Assembly (NCBI GenBank): GCA_049510055.1
Contig: JBEKZI010000090.1
Coordinates: 1 to 8,368, forward strand
Origin: JALHTV01 sp049510055
GTDB taxonomy: Bacteria > Planctomycetota > Phycisphaerae > SM23-33
Length of the DNA: 8,368 nt
Direction: 5' to 3'
In this document: positions 1-8,368 of the stretch, one piece after another
Layout: each line of letters begins with the position of its first letter
Position numbering within the stretch: the stretch's first letter is position 1
The notes under the pieces: generated by a model
Database searches by the model: none
The model's input: the letters and a program-made list of their open reading frames with translations, nothing else
What the model was told of the DNA's origin: nothing
Made by a program: the position numbers and the translations under genes

Positions 1-886
1 CGACCACGCCGCCGTGGCCGTGGGCGACGGTGCAGTTGGAAATGGTCACGTTCTCGGTGGGCCGGCCCAGCTTTTGCCCGGCCTCGTCGCGCCCGCTCTT
101 GAGGCAGATGGCGTCGTCGCCCACGTCAAAGTGGCTGTCGGTCACCAGGCAGTTGCGGCAGCTGTCCAGGTCCAGGCCGTCGCCGTTCTGGCTCCACCAG
201 GGGTTCAGCACCTTCACGCGGCGAATCGTCACGCCGTCGCACAGCAGGGGGTGCAGGTTCCAGGCGGGGGAGTTCTGGAACGTCGGGCCCTCCAGGAGCA
301 CGTCGCGGCATTCCGTCAGCTCCAGCAGGCAGGGGCGCAGGAATTCCCGCACCGGCTCGTAATCCTCCAGGCGAGGCGTTTTGCCGCCGGCGCGCAGCTT
401 GCCCAGGTACGCCCGGGCGTCCCGCGCCCGGGCCGTCGGCCACCAGATTTTGCCGCTTTCGTCGGTCGCCCCGCCGCTGGCCAGCAGGTCCGCCCATTGC
501 TGGGCGGTCATCTTGGACTTTTTGACCGGCCGCCAGGCCTGGCCCTGGCCGTCGAAGACGCCCTGGCCGGTGATAGCGACGTGGCACAGGTCGCGCCCGT
601 GGATGGGCGCCGTGCAGCGGACCCGCTGCTCGCCCTCGTAGTGTGTCTGCACCAGGGGATAGTCGCCGTACTCGCGGCTGAACAGGATGGTCGCCCCGGC
701 CTCGACGTGCAGCTCCACGTAGCTCTGCAGGCCGATGGGGCCGGTCAGGTACGTCCCCGGCGGGAACAGAACCGTCCCGCCGCGTGCCGCCGCGGCCGCC
801 TTGATGGCCTCGGCGATGGCCTGGGTGTTCTTGGTCTTGCCGTCACCGACGGCGCCGTAATCCGCCACGTTGAAGACGCTACTCAC
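1..886 (-). CDS. Glycoside hydrolase family 28 (polygalacturonase-type) protein, 3' end missing
   Basis: Seen: an open frame reads from a GTG at 886 off the left edge, giving 295 residues. It starts MSSVFNVADYGAVGDGKTKN, the N-terminal motif of pectinase-type right-handed beta-helix proteins. GH28 landmarks follow in order: NGDGLD (residues 234-239, the N-x-D block), GDDAICLKSG (256-265, the double Asp 257/258) and HGHGG (289-293, catalytic-site His 291). The RIK motif expected further on lies outside the window. Known of the family: GH28 enzymes hydrolyse alpha-1,4-galacturonide bonds in pectin by an inverting mechanism using these Asp residues. Inferred: no signal peptide is visible, so it may be a cytoplasmic exo-acting enzyme on imported oligogalacturonides; rhamnogalacturonan or xylogalacturonan activity cannot be excluded. 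The start is fixed by the 4-base GTGA overlap with the upstream stop at 883-885 and by an AGGAG six bases ahead. Confident on family, not on substrate. Confidence 0.93.
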   Translation of the reverse strand, partial: MSSVFNVADYGAVGDGKTKNTQAIAEAIKAAAAARGGTVLFPPGTYLTGPIGLQSYVELHVEAGATILFSREYGDYPLVQTHYEGEQRVRCTAPIHGRDLCHVAITGQGVFDGQGQAWRPVKKSKMTAQQWADLLASGGATDESGKIWWPTARARDARAYLGKLRAGGKTPRLEDYEPVREFLRPCLLELTECRDVLLEGPTFQNSPAWNLHPLLCDGVTIRRVKVLNPWWSQNGDGLDLDSCRNCLVTDSHFDVGDDAICLKSGRDEAGQKLGRPTENVTISNCTVAHGHGGVV

Positions 887-2028
887 ATTTCGCTCCTATC
901 TAATTCGGGCAGTGGTTCTCCGATTTCGGTCAGGGCCACGCCCAGCAGTTTTTGCGCCAGGGCGTCGATGGCCTCGGCGGGTCCGGAAAAGTGGAACGTT
1001 CGATGGCTGTGCGTGATGGCCCTTCCTTTGGTCAGCTCGGCCGCCGGGCTGGAGGTCTCCAGTTCGTAGAACGGCCCAAGCTGGCCGGCGCCGGGTGCGG
1101 CCTCGCCGTCGTTATAGCTGTTCACGGCGTCGCCGGTGAAGGGCTTTTTCTGCATTTCCCACAGGCTGTTGACGTACGGCCGCTTGCCGGCGTTCCTCGG
1201 CAGGCTGAATTGCACGACCGTCAGCACGCCGCTGTCGGGATCAAAGCTGCCTAGTAAATTCTTGGCCCGGTGCGGCGAGACGCCGATCTTGCTGCGGTAT
1301 CGGCCGTCGCACGTCAGTAGCAGGTGATCTTCCGCCACGCGGCAGCGCTCCGGCGGAAGCTGGCCGAAGTAGTTGGTCGTCGCCTTGGGTCCGAGCTTGC
1401 GATCCGGCCCGGCCTTGAAGGGCACGATCACCTTGCCGCGGGGCAGGGGTTTGAACTGGCCGAGAATCCAGATGCTGACCAGACCGCCGGCCTTGGTCCA
1501 GGGCTTCTGGCCGGTGTTGGTCAGCGTGTTGCAGGACTCAAAGCCCACCATTTTCACGGCCGAGGGGATGGGCGTCCCAAGCAGTTTGCCGGCCGCCGGC
1601 GGCGAGATGATCGAGACGGTGCGATGGACCCCGCAGCGGAACGTCGTGCCGGCGTAGTTGGTCACGTCCATCTGGCGGGTCATCGTGACGGCGTTTTTGG
1701 CGGCCTTGGCGACTTGGAAGTCGCCGGTGTTGAAGGCGGGCGGGGTCTTCCAGTGGGCCACGTCGAACGGTTCGCCGGCCGCGTGGAACAGGCCGAACTG
1801 CCCGGATTCCGGCCCCAGCCAGAAGCGGTCCTCGCCGCCGTAATTGTTGAAGTGGACGTCCTCGGCGCCGGCGACGATGAATCGCGCGTTCAGCCAGCCG
1901 AAGCTCGCCCCGTCCGACCCGGCCAGCGTGGAGGTCATCACGCGGCCCTGGTAGGCCGGGGCCACGGCCACCTTGGCGGTCCCGGCCGCCAGTTCCAGGA
2001 CCTGCGTGTAGCGGGACAAGAACGCCAC
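883..2028 (-). CDS. Uncharacterised carbohydrate-associated protein (DUF6786-like)
   Basis: Read from the GTG at 2028 this gives 381 residues ending in ELDRSEM. Conspicuous motifs are AYQGRVMTST (about 25-34), FGWLN (43-47) and NNYGGEDRFWLGPE (61-74). From memory these match the uncharacterised DUF6786 family found in Bacteroidota and Planctomycetota; I cannot check this here, and no reaction is known to me. The Gly-rich GRVMTST/FGWLN pattern recalls sugar mutarotase-like beta-sandwich proteins, which is only an impression. There is no signal peptide or membrane segment. It is the first gene of a two-gene unit with the GH28 gene, so a role in pectin or galacturonide use is inferred. The start is uncertain: the open frame continues to 2610 but is antisense to asnB beyond 2200, and a promoter at 2092-2120 excludes starts above about 2085. 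The ribosome binding site at 2062-2070 points to ACG 2055 or CTC 2052; GTG 2028 is the nearest canonical codon. Confidence 0.8.
   Translation of the reverse strand: MAFLSRYTQVLELAAGTAKVAVAPAYQGRVMTSTLAGSDGASFGWLNARFIVAGAEDVHFNNYGGEDRFWLGPESGQFGLFHAAGEPFDVAHWKTPPAFNTGDFQVAKAAKNAVTMTRQMDVTNYAGTTFRCGVHRTVSIISPPAAGKLLGTPIPSAVKMVGFESCNTLTNTGQKPWTKAGGLVSIWILGQFKPLPRGKVIVPFKAGPDRKLGPKATTNYFGQLPPERCRVAEDHLLLTCDGRYRSKIGVSPHRAKNLLGSFDPDSGVLTVVQFSLPRNAGKRPYVNSLWEMQKKPFTGDAVNSYNDGEAAPGAGQLGPFYELETSSPAAELTKGRAITHSHRTFHFSGPAEAIDALAQKLLGVALTEIGEPLPELDRSEM
893..897 (-). promoter_or_regulatory. Ribosome binding site for the GH28 gene
   Basis: AGGAG on the minus strand lies inside the last codons of the upstream gene and ends 6 bases before the GTG start at 886. 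It decides the GTG start and, with the GTGA overlap, supports translational coupling. Confidence 0.75.
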
Positions 2029-2061
2029 GTCGTCGGCATAGGTGTTCGCGAGCGTAGGGTT

Positions 2062-2070
2062 ATCCTTTCT
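2062..2070 (-). promoter_or_regulatory. Ribosome-binding-like purine run before the DUF6786-like gene
   Basis: The minus strand reads AGAAAGGAT here, downstream of the predicted transcript start. At normal spacing the in-frame codons are CCT 2058, ACG 2055 and CTC 2052, none a standard start. The next canonical in-frame codon is GTG 2028, more than 30 bases away, so either an unusual start is used or this run is not the true site. Confidence 0.5.
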
Positions 2071-2091
2071 GGGGTCTGTGGGAAAAAAGTA

Positions 2092-2120
2092 ATAATAATT
2101 CGTGGGAGTACGGATGTCCA
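2092..2120 (-). promoter_or_regulatory. Sigma70-like promoter of the DUF6786-like/GH28 unit
   Basis: On the minus strand TGGACA (2120-2115) is separated by exactly 17 bases from TATTAT (2097-2092). Each box is one mismatch from consensus, and the -10 lies in an AT-rich island within very GC-rich DNA. The predicted transcript start is near 2085, upstream of the purine run at 2062-2070. An inverted repeat, CGTGG (2101-2105) and CCACG (2118-2122), spans the spacer and part of the -35 box; it may be an operator or chance. Confidence 0.6.
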
Positions 2121-2161
2121 CGGCCAGGGCGACGGGCCGGCGGGCGCAGGCGGCCGCATGA

Positions 2162-2191
2162 TTGGTAAAGGTGCGCTCGGACGTGTACAAT
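2162..2191 (+). promoter_or_regulatory. Probable asnB promoter, nearly leaderless
   Basis: TTGGTA (2162-2167), an 18-base spacer and TACAAT (2186-2191) make a reasonable sigma70-like promoter. The -10 box ends only 8 bases before the asnB ATG at 2200, so transcription would start at or next to the start codon. No Shine-Dalgarno-like purine run precedes the ATG, which agrees with a leaderless message. A promoter further upstream cannot be excluded. Confidence 0.5.
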
Positions 2192-2199
2192 CGGCACGC

Positions 2200-4116
2200 A
2201 TGTGCGGCATTTGCGGCATCGTCGATTGGACGGGAAAGCAAATCGAATCCTCGCGCCTCGTCGCCATGCGCGACCTCATGACGGCCCGGGGGCCGGACGA
2301 TGCCGGGCTGTACCTCGAGCGGGGCGTGGGGCTGGGCCACCGGCGGCTGAGCATTATTGACTTGTCCGCCGCGGCCCGCCAGCCAATGGCCAACGAGGAC
2401 GGGACGATTCAACTGGTCTACAACGGGGAGATCTACAATTTCCTGGACCTCCGCAAGGAACTGCTGGCCGCGGGGCATCGCTTCGTGTCGCGGAGCGATA
2501 CGGAGGTCCTGGTCCACGGCTACGAGCAGTGGGGCATTGACGGGCTGGTGAAACGCATTGAGGGCATGTTCGCCTTCGCGATCTGGGACGGGGGCCGGCG
2601 GCAGCTGCATCTGGTCCGCGACCGCTTGGGCAAGAAACCCCTGTTCTACCGCCAGACCGCCGGCCGTTGCGTCTTTGCCAGCGACATCAAGAGCATTTAC
2701 CTGGAAGCCGACGGGCGGCTGGCCCCCGATGAGCGGGCGATTGACGAATTCCTCTACTACACGGTGATCTCCCAGCCGCGGACGATCTTCGCCAACGTGC
2801 GCAAGCTGTCAGCGGGACACGTCGCCACGTTCCAGGAATCCGGCGGGACGGTGAGGTCGTACTGGCAACCGGACTTTACCGCCAAGGCGGCCAAGTCGGT
2901 CGACCAGTGGCTCGAAGGGATCGACTGGCACCTCCACAGGGCCGTGAAGCGGCGGCTGATTTCCGACGTGCCCATCGGGGCCTTCCTCAGCGGCGGGGTG
3001 GACAGCGGTTGCGTCTGCGCCGTCATGGCCAAGGAGGCGTCGGTGACGCCGCGGACGTTCTCGGTGGGTTTTGCCGACGCCCCGGATTGGGACGAGCGCC
3101 GCTACGCCCAGGCCGTGGCCCGGCACATCGGTTCGGATCACGCCGAGCTGCTGGTCGATCCGGACGTCGCGCCGATCCTGGCGCAATTGGTCTGGCAGCA
3201 CGGCGAGCCGTATGGGGATTCGTCCATGGTGCCGACGTTCCTCATCGCCCGCGAGGCCCGCAAGCACGTGACCGTCGTGCTGACCGGAGACGGCGGCGAT
3301 GAGGCCTTCGCCGGCTACAGCCGCCACCTGCGGTCCGCTCTGCCGGAGCGGTACGCCTATCTGCCCGGCCTGGTGACCGGCTGGCTGATTCCGGCAGCCT
3401 CGCGGTTGCTGGCGGCGATGGCCGGGCGAACGACGCTGGCCCACAATTTCCAGCTTGCGGCCGATTATCTCAGCGGCCGCCGCGAGGCGCTGGCCTATAG
3501 CACGTGCTGGTTCGACGCCTGGCGGCGCGAGCTGTACAGCGACGATTACATGGCGCGATTGGGCGGGTGGCATCCGCTGGAGACCCGCCGGCCGCTGCTG
3601 AACATGCTGGCGGGGCCGACGAGCCTGGACCGCGCCCTGGAATATCTGATGCGGACCACGCTCTGCGACGACTACCTGACCAAGGTGGACGTCGCCACCA
3701 TGGCCAACTCGCTGGAAGCGCGGTGCCCGTTCCTGGACGCCGAACTGCTGACTTTTGCCATGACCATCCCTTCGGAGCTTCTGGTCTCAGGCTGGCAGAA
3801 AAAGGCCCTGCTGAAGCGATATGCCCAACATCTTATTCCACAAGAGGTTATCTATCGCAAAAAACAAGGGTTCGCCGTGCCCATCCGACGTTGGTTCCAA
3901 AACGAATGGCGCCTTCCCTTGGAGCGGTTCCTGCTTTCCAAGCAGGCCTGCCAGCGGGGTTATTTCAGGCCATCGACGGTCAGGCAGGTGCTCCAGGAGC
4001 ACGCCGCCAGCCGGCGCAATCATGCAGGGCGGATATGGACGCTGTTGGTCTTTGAGATTTGGAACCGGCTGTTCGTGGACCGGACCATGACCGCCGCCGA
4101 CCCCGTACTGGTCTGA
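2200..4116 (+). CDS. asnB: Asparagine synthase (glutamine-hydrolysing)
   Basis: A complete 638-residue class II glutamine amidotransferase that makes asparagine from aspartate, glutamine and ATP in the cytoplasm. The glutaminase domain begins MCGICGIVD with nucleophile Cys2 and carries RGPDD (30-34), NGEIYN (75-80) and SDTEVL (99-104). The synthetase domain has the ATP pyrophosphatase loop SGGVDS (264-269), TGDGGDE (362-368) and KVDVATMANSLEARCPFLD (495-513). Length matches the roughly 630-residue bacterial AsnB type. The frame stays open upstream to 1324, but that part is antisense to the DUF6786-like gene and the catalytic Cys must be residue 2 after Met removal, so ATG 2200 is chosen. It is divergent from the left unit and appears monocistronic. 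Related proteins amidate other substrates in envelope or peptide pathways, but no such neighbours are visible, so true asparagine synthesis is the simplest reading. Confidence 0.95.
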   Translation: MCGICGIVDWTGKQIESSRLVAMRDLMTARGPDDAGLYLERGVGLGHRRLSIIDLSAAARQPMANEDGTIQLVYNGEIYNFLDLRKELLAAGHRFVSRSDTEVLVHGYEQWGIDGLVKRIEGMFAFAIWDGGRRQLHLVRDRLGKKPLFYRQTAGRCVFASDIKSIYLEADGRLAPDERAIDEFLYYTVISQPRTIFANVRKLSAGHVATFQESGGTVRSYWQPDFTAKAAKSVDQWLEGIDWHLHRAVKRRLISDVPIGAFLSGGVDSGCVCAVMAKEASVTPRTFSVGFADAPDWDERRYAQAVARHIGSDHAELLVDPDVAPILAQLVWQHGEPYGDSSMVPTFLIAREARKHVTVVLTGDGGDEAFAGYSRHLRSALPERYAYLPGLVTGWLIPAASRLLAAMAGRTTLAHNFQLAADYLSGRREALAYSTCWFDAWRRELYSDDYMARLGGWHPLETRRPLLNMLAGPTSLDRALEYLMRTTLCDDYLTKVDVATMANSLEARCPFLDAELLTFAMTIPSELLVSGWQKKALLKRYAQHLIPQEVIYRKKQGFAVPIRRWFQNEWRLPLERFLLSKQACQRGYFRPSTVRQVLQEHAASRRNHAGRIWTLLVFEIWNRLFVDRTMTAADPVLV

Positions 4117-4123
4117 GTGGATG

Positions 4124-4157
4124 CGGCCGGGAGTGAACTTTCCCCCCCGTCCGGCCG
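4124..4157 (+). terminator. Hairpin after asnB, possible terminator without U-tract
   Basis: CGGCCGG (4124-4130) pairs perfectly with CCGGCCG (4151-4157) across a 20-base loop that contains a C-rich run. It begins 7 bases after the asnB stop, where a terminator is expected. No T-run follows, so it may work with Rho, protect the 3' end, or have no function. Confidence 0.35.
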
Positions 4158-4168
4158 ATAGTAACAAA

Positions 4169-4185
4169 TAGGAAAGACCTTCCTA
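4169..4185. repeat. Short perfect inverted repeat between asnB and clpC
   Basis: TAGGAA (4169-4174) and TTCCTA (4180-4185) flank a 5-base spacer. It lies about 55 bases upstream of the clpC -35 box. It could be an operator half-site pair or a small hairpin; six-base arms also arise by chance. Confidence 0.3.
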
Positions 4186-4239
4186 CCGCGTCGAGGCGAG
4201 GCGGTCGTGCAGCAAACAGGCCGTCGGCGAGCCGGCGGC

Positions 4240-4268
4240 TTGATACGCCTCCCGGCCGTTTGTAGAAT
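4240..4268 (+). promoter_or_regulatory. Sigma70-like promoter of clpC
   Basis: TTGATA (4240-4245) and TAGAAT (4263-4268) are separated by exactly 17 bases, close to consensus, in GC-rich surroundings. An alternative overlapping -10, TATAAA, lies at 4270-4275. Transcription would start near 4275, giving a leader of about 40 bases. I see no CIRCE element or CtsR-like direct repeat around it, so heat-shock control is not evident here. Confidence 0.65.
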
Positions 4269-4299
4269 GTATAAATGAGTCCCGCTGTGCCGGGGACAT

Positions 4300-4303
4300 G
4301 GAG
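4300..4303 (+). promoter_or_regulatory. Ribosome binding site that decides the clpC start
   Basis: GGAG lies 10 bases before ATG 4314. An in-frame ATG at 4275 sits at the predicted transcript start with no such site, and would add 13 residues absent from ClpC proteins. Confidence 0.65.
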
Positions 4304-4313
4304 TTACCAAGTT

Positions 4314-6839
<2,526 letters not shown>

Positions 6840-6912
6840 CGGCCGACCGCACCCCCCGGTAGCCTGCGGCCGGGCGGTGAAAGTCAGCGGCAGACATAAT
6901 TTTTGACGACAA

Positions 6913-6951
6913 GACGCCCCGGCGGAACACCGCTGGGGCGTCGCTGTTTTT
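6913..6951 (+). terminator. Rho-independent terminator of clpC
   Basis: GACGCCCC (6913-6920) pairs perfectly with GGGGCGTC (6935-6942). The stem continues through a G-T pair and GCGG/CCGC, giving about 13 pairs closed by an AACA loop. TTTTT follows at 6947-6951 after GCTG. It lies about 75 bases after the clpC stop and should separate clpC transcription from the sigma factor unit. Confidence 0.9.
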
Positions 6952-7026
6952 CGCCTCTGCCGAGAACGTCGCCGGCAATGATATGGCCGCGCGGCGGGGG
7001 ATAGTTGGTGCAGACAAAAGGGCGGC

Positions 7027-7041
7027 GCGATAAAGTATCGC
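7027..7041. repeat. Short inverted repeat upstream of the sigma factor gene
   Basis: GCGATA (7027-7032) and TATCGC (7036-7041) flank AAG. It lies about 45 bases ahead of the sigma factor start, in the probable promoter or leader. A weak -35-like TTGGTG occurs at 7005-7010, but no -10 box at good spacing is convincing. This could be an operator, a leader hairpin or chance. Nothing else is recognisable between the terminator and the ribosome binding site. Confidence 0.3.
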
Positions 7042-7073
7042 TCCGCGATTTTGGGCTTCGATGCGGAGGAATT

Positions 7074-7080
7074 AAAGGAA
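7074..7080 (+). promoter_or_regulatory. Ribosome binding site that decides the sigma factor GTG start
   Basis: AAAGGAA ends 4 bases before GTG 7085. A second purine run, GGAGGA, lies at 7065-7070 but is too far away to serve this start well. Confidence 0.65.
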
Positions 7081-7084
7081 CACA

Positions 7085-7723
7085 GTGACGGAGCGTGCGT
7101 CAAAACCATTAGCGGACTCACCGGCCGTCCAGCCCGCCGGCCAGACGATTGCCTTCGAGGACCAGGGCCTGATCGAGCGTTGCCGCCAGGGCGAGATGCA
7201 GGCCTTTGGCCTCCTGGTGGCCAAGTACCAGGACCGGATCTTCAACCTGGTCCGGCGGATGTGCCCGCGGCAGGCGGACGCCGAAGAATTGGCCCAGGAG
7301 GCTTTTCTGCGGGCGCTGGAAAAATTGGATCAGTTCCGCGGGCAGAGCCAGTTTTACACCTGGCTGTTCCGCATCGCCTCGAACCTGGCGATTTCTCACT
7401 GCCGGCGGAACGGCCAGATACGCTTTGCGCCCCTGGGCGACCGGGAAGACGGCGCCGCCGGCCAGGCCGCCCGGCACCGCTCGATGGCGCAGCCGGCCGC
7501 GGACCCCCAGGCGGCTGCGATGTCCGCCGAGACGGCTGCCCGCGTGACCGAGGCGCTGGACGGGCTGGACGAAGAGCACCGATTGATCGTGGTCCTCCGC
7601 GACGTGGAGGACATGGACTACGCCGCGATTGCCGCCGTCCTGGAGGTGCCCATCGGGACGGTCAAGAGCAGGCTGCACAGGGCCCGGACCCTGCTGAAGG
7701 AAAAACTCACGGGCCTGGTATAG
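7085..7723 (+). CDS. ECF-family RNA polymerase sigma factor (RpoE-like)
   Basis: A 212-residue sigma-70 family protein of the extracytoplasmic function group, which directs RNA polymerase to stress-responsive promoters. Sigma region 2 spans about 28-108, with DAEELAQEAF (65-74) for core binding and YTWLFRIASN (91-100) in the -10 recognition helix area. A linker rich in Ala, Gly and Arg follows (about 112-147). Region 4 spans about 148-207, with the helix-turn-helix YAAIAAVLEVPIGTVKSRLH (179-198) for -35 recognition. Regions 1 and 3 are absent, as usual for the group. The 27-residue tail ahead of region 2 is slightly long but unremarkable. It uses a GTG start supported by AAAGGAA just ahead. 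The next gene begins 4 bases after its stop and encodes its probable anti-sigma factor, so its activity is likely set by membrane sequestration. Target promoters cannot be told from here. Confidence 0.95.
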   Translation: MTERASKPLADSPAVQPAGQTIAFEDQGLIERCRQGEMQAFGLLVAKYQDRIFNLVRRMCPRQADAEELAQEAFLRALEKLDQFRGQSQFYTWLFRIASNLAISHCRRNGQIRFAPLGDREDGAAGQAARHRSMAQPAADPQAAAMSAETAARVTEALDGLDEEHRLIVVLRDVEDMDYAAIAAVLEVPIGTVKSRLHRARTLLKEKLTGLV

Positions 7724-7727
7724 TCGA

Positions 7728-8368
7728 ATGCGAGACCGAAAGAACATAGCCGAGCAGTTGTCCGCCTATCTGGACGGCGAGCTGAGCGACGAGCAGGCCC
7801 GCCGCGTCCGCAAGGCCCTGAAGGACGATCCGTCGCTGGCCAGAGAGTTGGAGGCCCTCAAGGCGGCGCGGGAGCTGGTGCATTCGCTTCCCCCGCACAA
7901 GGCCCCGGAAGATTTCACCGCCGCGGTGCTGGAGCGGGCGGAGCGGTTGCGGCTGGTGGCGCCGGCCCCGGTTGCGGCGGGCAGGTGGTCGATTAACTGG
8001 GTGTCGCTGGCCACGGCCGCGATCGTGCTGATCACGGTGGGCATCGGCGTGGTGGTGACGTTGCGGCTGACGCTGACTCCAAGCTGGACGGAGAAGGTCG
8101 CCCGCAAGCAAGTCTCCAACGAGCCAGCCGCCACGACGCCTTCCGGAAGCGCCGCGACAAAAGAAGTCGCCGCTACCCCTGTCGCATTGGCCCCGCAGGA
8201 GGCCAAGTCGCTTCGCTCTTTAGGCGCCGTCAGCGGCAGTTTATCGCAGACCGGTGCGCCGTCGCCTACCGGCGGGGGGGAGGAGAAAGCAGAGGCGCTC
8301 TCGGTGGCCGCGGCGCCGAGCCCGCTGGCCGGTTCTGCTGTCGACGTCGTGACAGGAGACAACAAACT
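7728..8368 (+). CDS. Single-pass membrane anti-sigma factor, 3' end missing
   Basis: An open frame from ATG 7728 runs off the right edge, giving 213 residues. The N-terminus IAEQLSAYLDGELSDEQARR (7-26) is the standard opening of anti-sigma domains that bind ECF sigma factors, followed by a charged helical stretch to about 52. One hydrophobic segment lies at about 92-112, and the rest is Ala/Ser/Pro/Thr-rich and probably outside the cytoplasmic membrane. Unusually, the visible part has no cysteine and lacks the HxxxCxxC zinc motif of many anti-sigma factors, so it would be a zinc-free, RseA-like type that responds to proteolysis or a partner rather than thiol redox. It starts 4 bases after the sigma stop with no obvious ribosome binding site, which suggests coupling by termination and reinitiation. 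Function is inferred from the motif, topology and position; the C-terminal sensing part is not visible. Confidence 0.85.
   Translation, partial: MRDRKNIAEQLSAYLDGELSDEQARRVRKALKDDPSLARELEALKAARELVHSLPPHKAPEDFTAAVLERAERLRLVAPAPVAAGRWSINWVSLATAAIVLITVGIGVVVTLRLTLTPSWTEKVARKQVSNEPAATTPSGSAATKEVAATPVALAPQEAKSLRSLGAVSGSLSQTGAPSPTGGGEEKAEALSVAAAPSPLAGSAVDVVTGDNK

Noticed and set aside
14..1069. A 351-codon plus-strand frame at the left edge
   Set aside because: It is the antisense shadow of the GH28 gene, whose catalytic motifs are intact on the minus strand.
1324..2199. A 292-codon N-terminal extension of asnB
   Set aside because: It is antisense to the DUF6786-like gene and would bury the catalytic Cys that must be at the mature N-terminus.
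2122..2610. An upstream extension of the DUF6786-like frame
   Set aside because: It lies above the predicted promoter and mostly antisense to asnB; the residues look unrelated to the rest of the protein.
4275..4313. An alternative clpC start at ATG 4275
   Set aside because: It coincides with the predicted transcript start, lacks a ribosome binding site and adds 13 residues not typical of ClpC.
7766..8365. A 199-codon minus-strand frame at the right edge
   Set aside because: It is the antisense shadow of the anti-sigma factor gene, with a Ser/Ala-rich product and no recognisable motif.

Overview
This is a GC-rich chromosomal window with two divergent transcription blocks and short intergenic gaps. 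The gene content fits a heterotroph, most plausibly a planctomycete: a cytoplasmic-type pectin glycosidase beside an uncharacterised carbohydrate-associated protein, a ClpC-type unfoldase, and an ECF sigma factor paired with a membrane anti-sigma factor. The lineage is inferred from gene style only; there is no rRNA or other phylogenetic marker here.

Left block (minus strand, 2120 down to 1). A well-formed sigma70-like promoter (TGGACA-N17-TATTAT) and a purine-rich ribosome binding site precede a roughly 380-residue protein resembling an uncharacterised family (DUF6786-like, from memory). It is translationally coupled through a GTGA overlap to a GH28 polygalacturonase-family gene that runs off the left edge. 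Neither protein has a visible signal peptide, so the pair may act inside the cell on imported galacturonide oligomers. The first gene lacks an ATG/GTG/TTG at the spacing its ribosome binding site predicts.

Middle (plus strand, 2162-4116). A glutamine-hydrolysing asparagine synthase (asnB) is divergent from the left block. Its best promoter puts the transcript start almost on the ATG, so the mRNA may be leaderless. It is followed by a hairpin without a U-tract.

Right block (plus strand, 4240-8368). clpC has a strong promoter (TTGATA-N17-TAGAAT), a clear ribosome binding site and a textbook intrinsic terminator at 6913-6951. Then comes an ECF sigma factor (7085-7723) and, 4 bases later, its likely anti-sigma factor, a single-pass membrane protein without zinc-binding Cys/His residues, cut by the right edge.

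No tRNA, rRNA, CRISPR array, insertion sequence or attachment site was seen. No gene-free stretch exceeds 300 bases. I did not find a clearly novel multi-gene system; the most interesting items are the DUF6786-like/GH28 pair and its unusual start, the possible leaderless asnB message, and the Cys-free anti-sigma factor.
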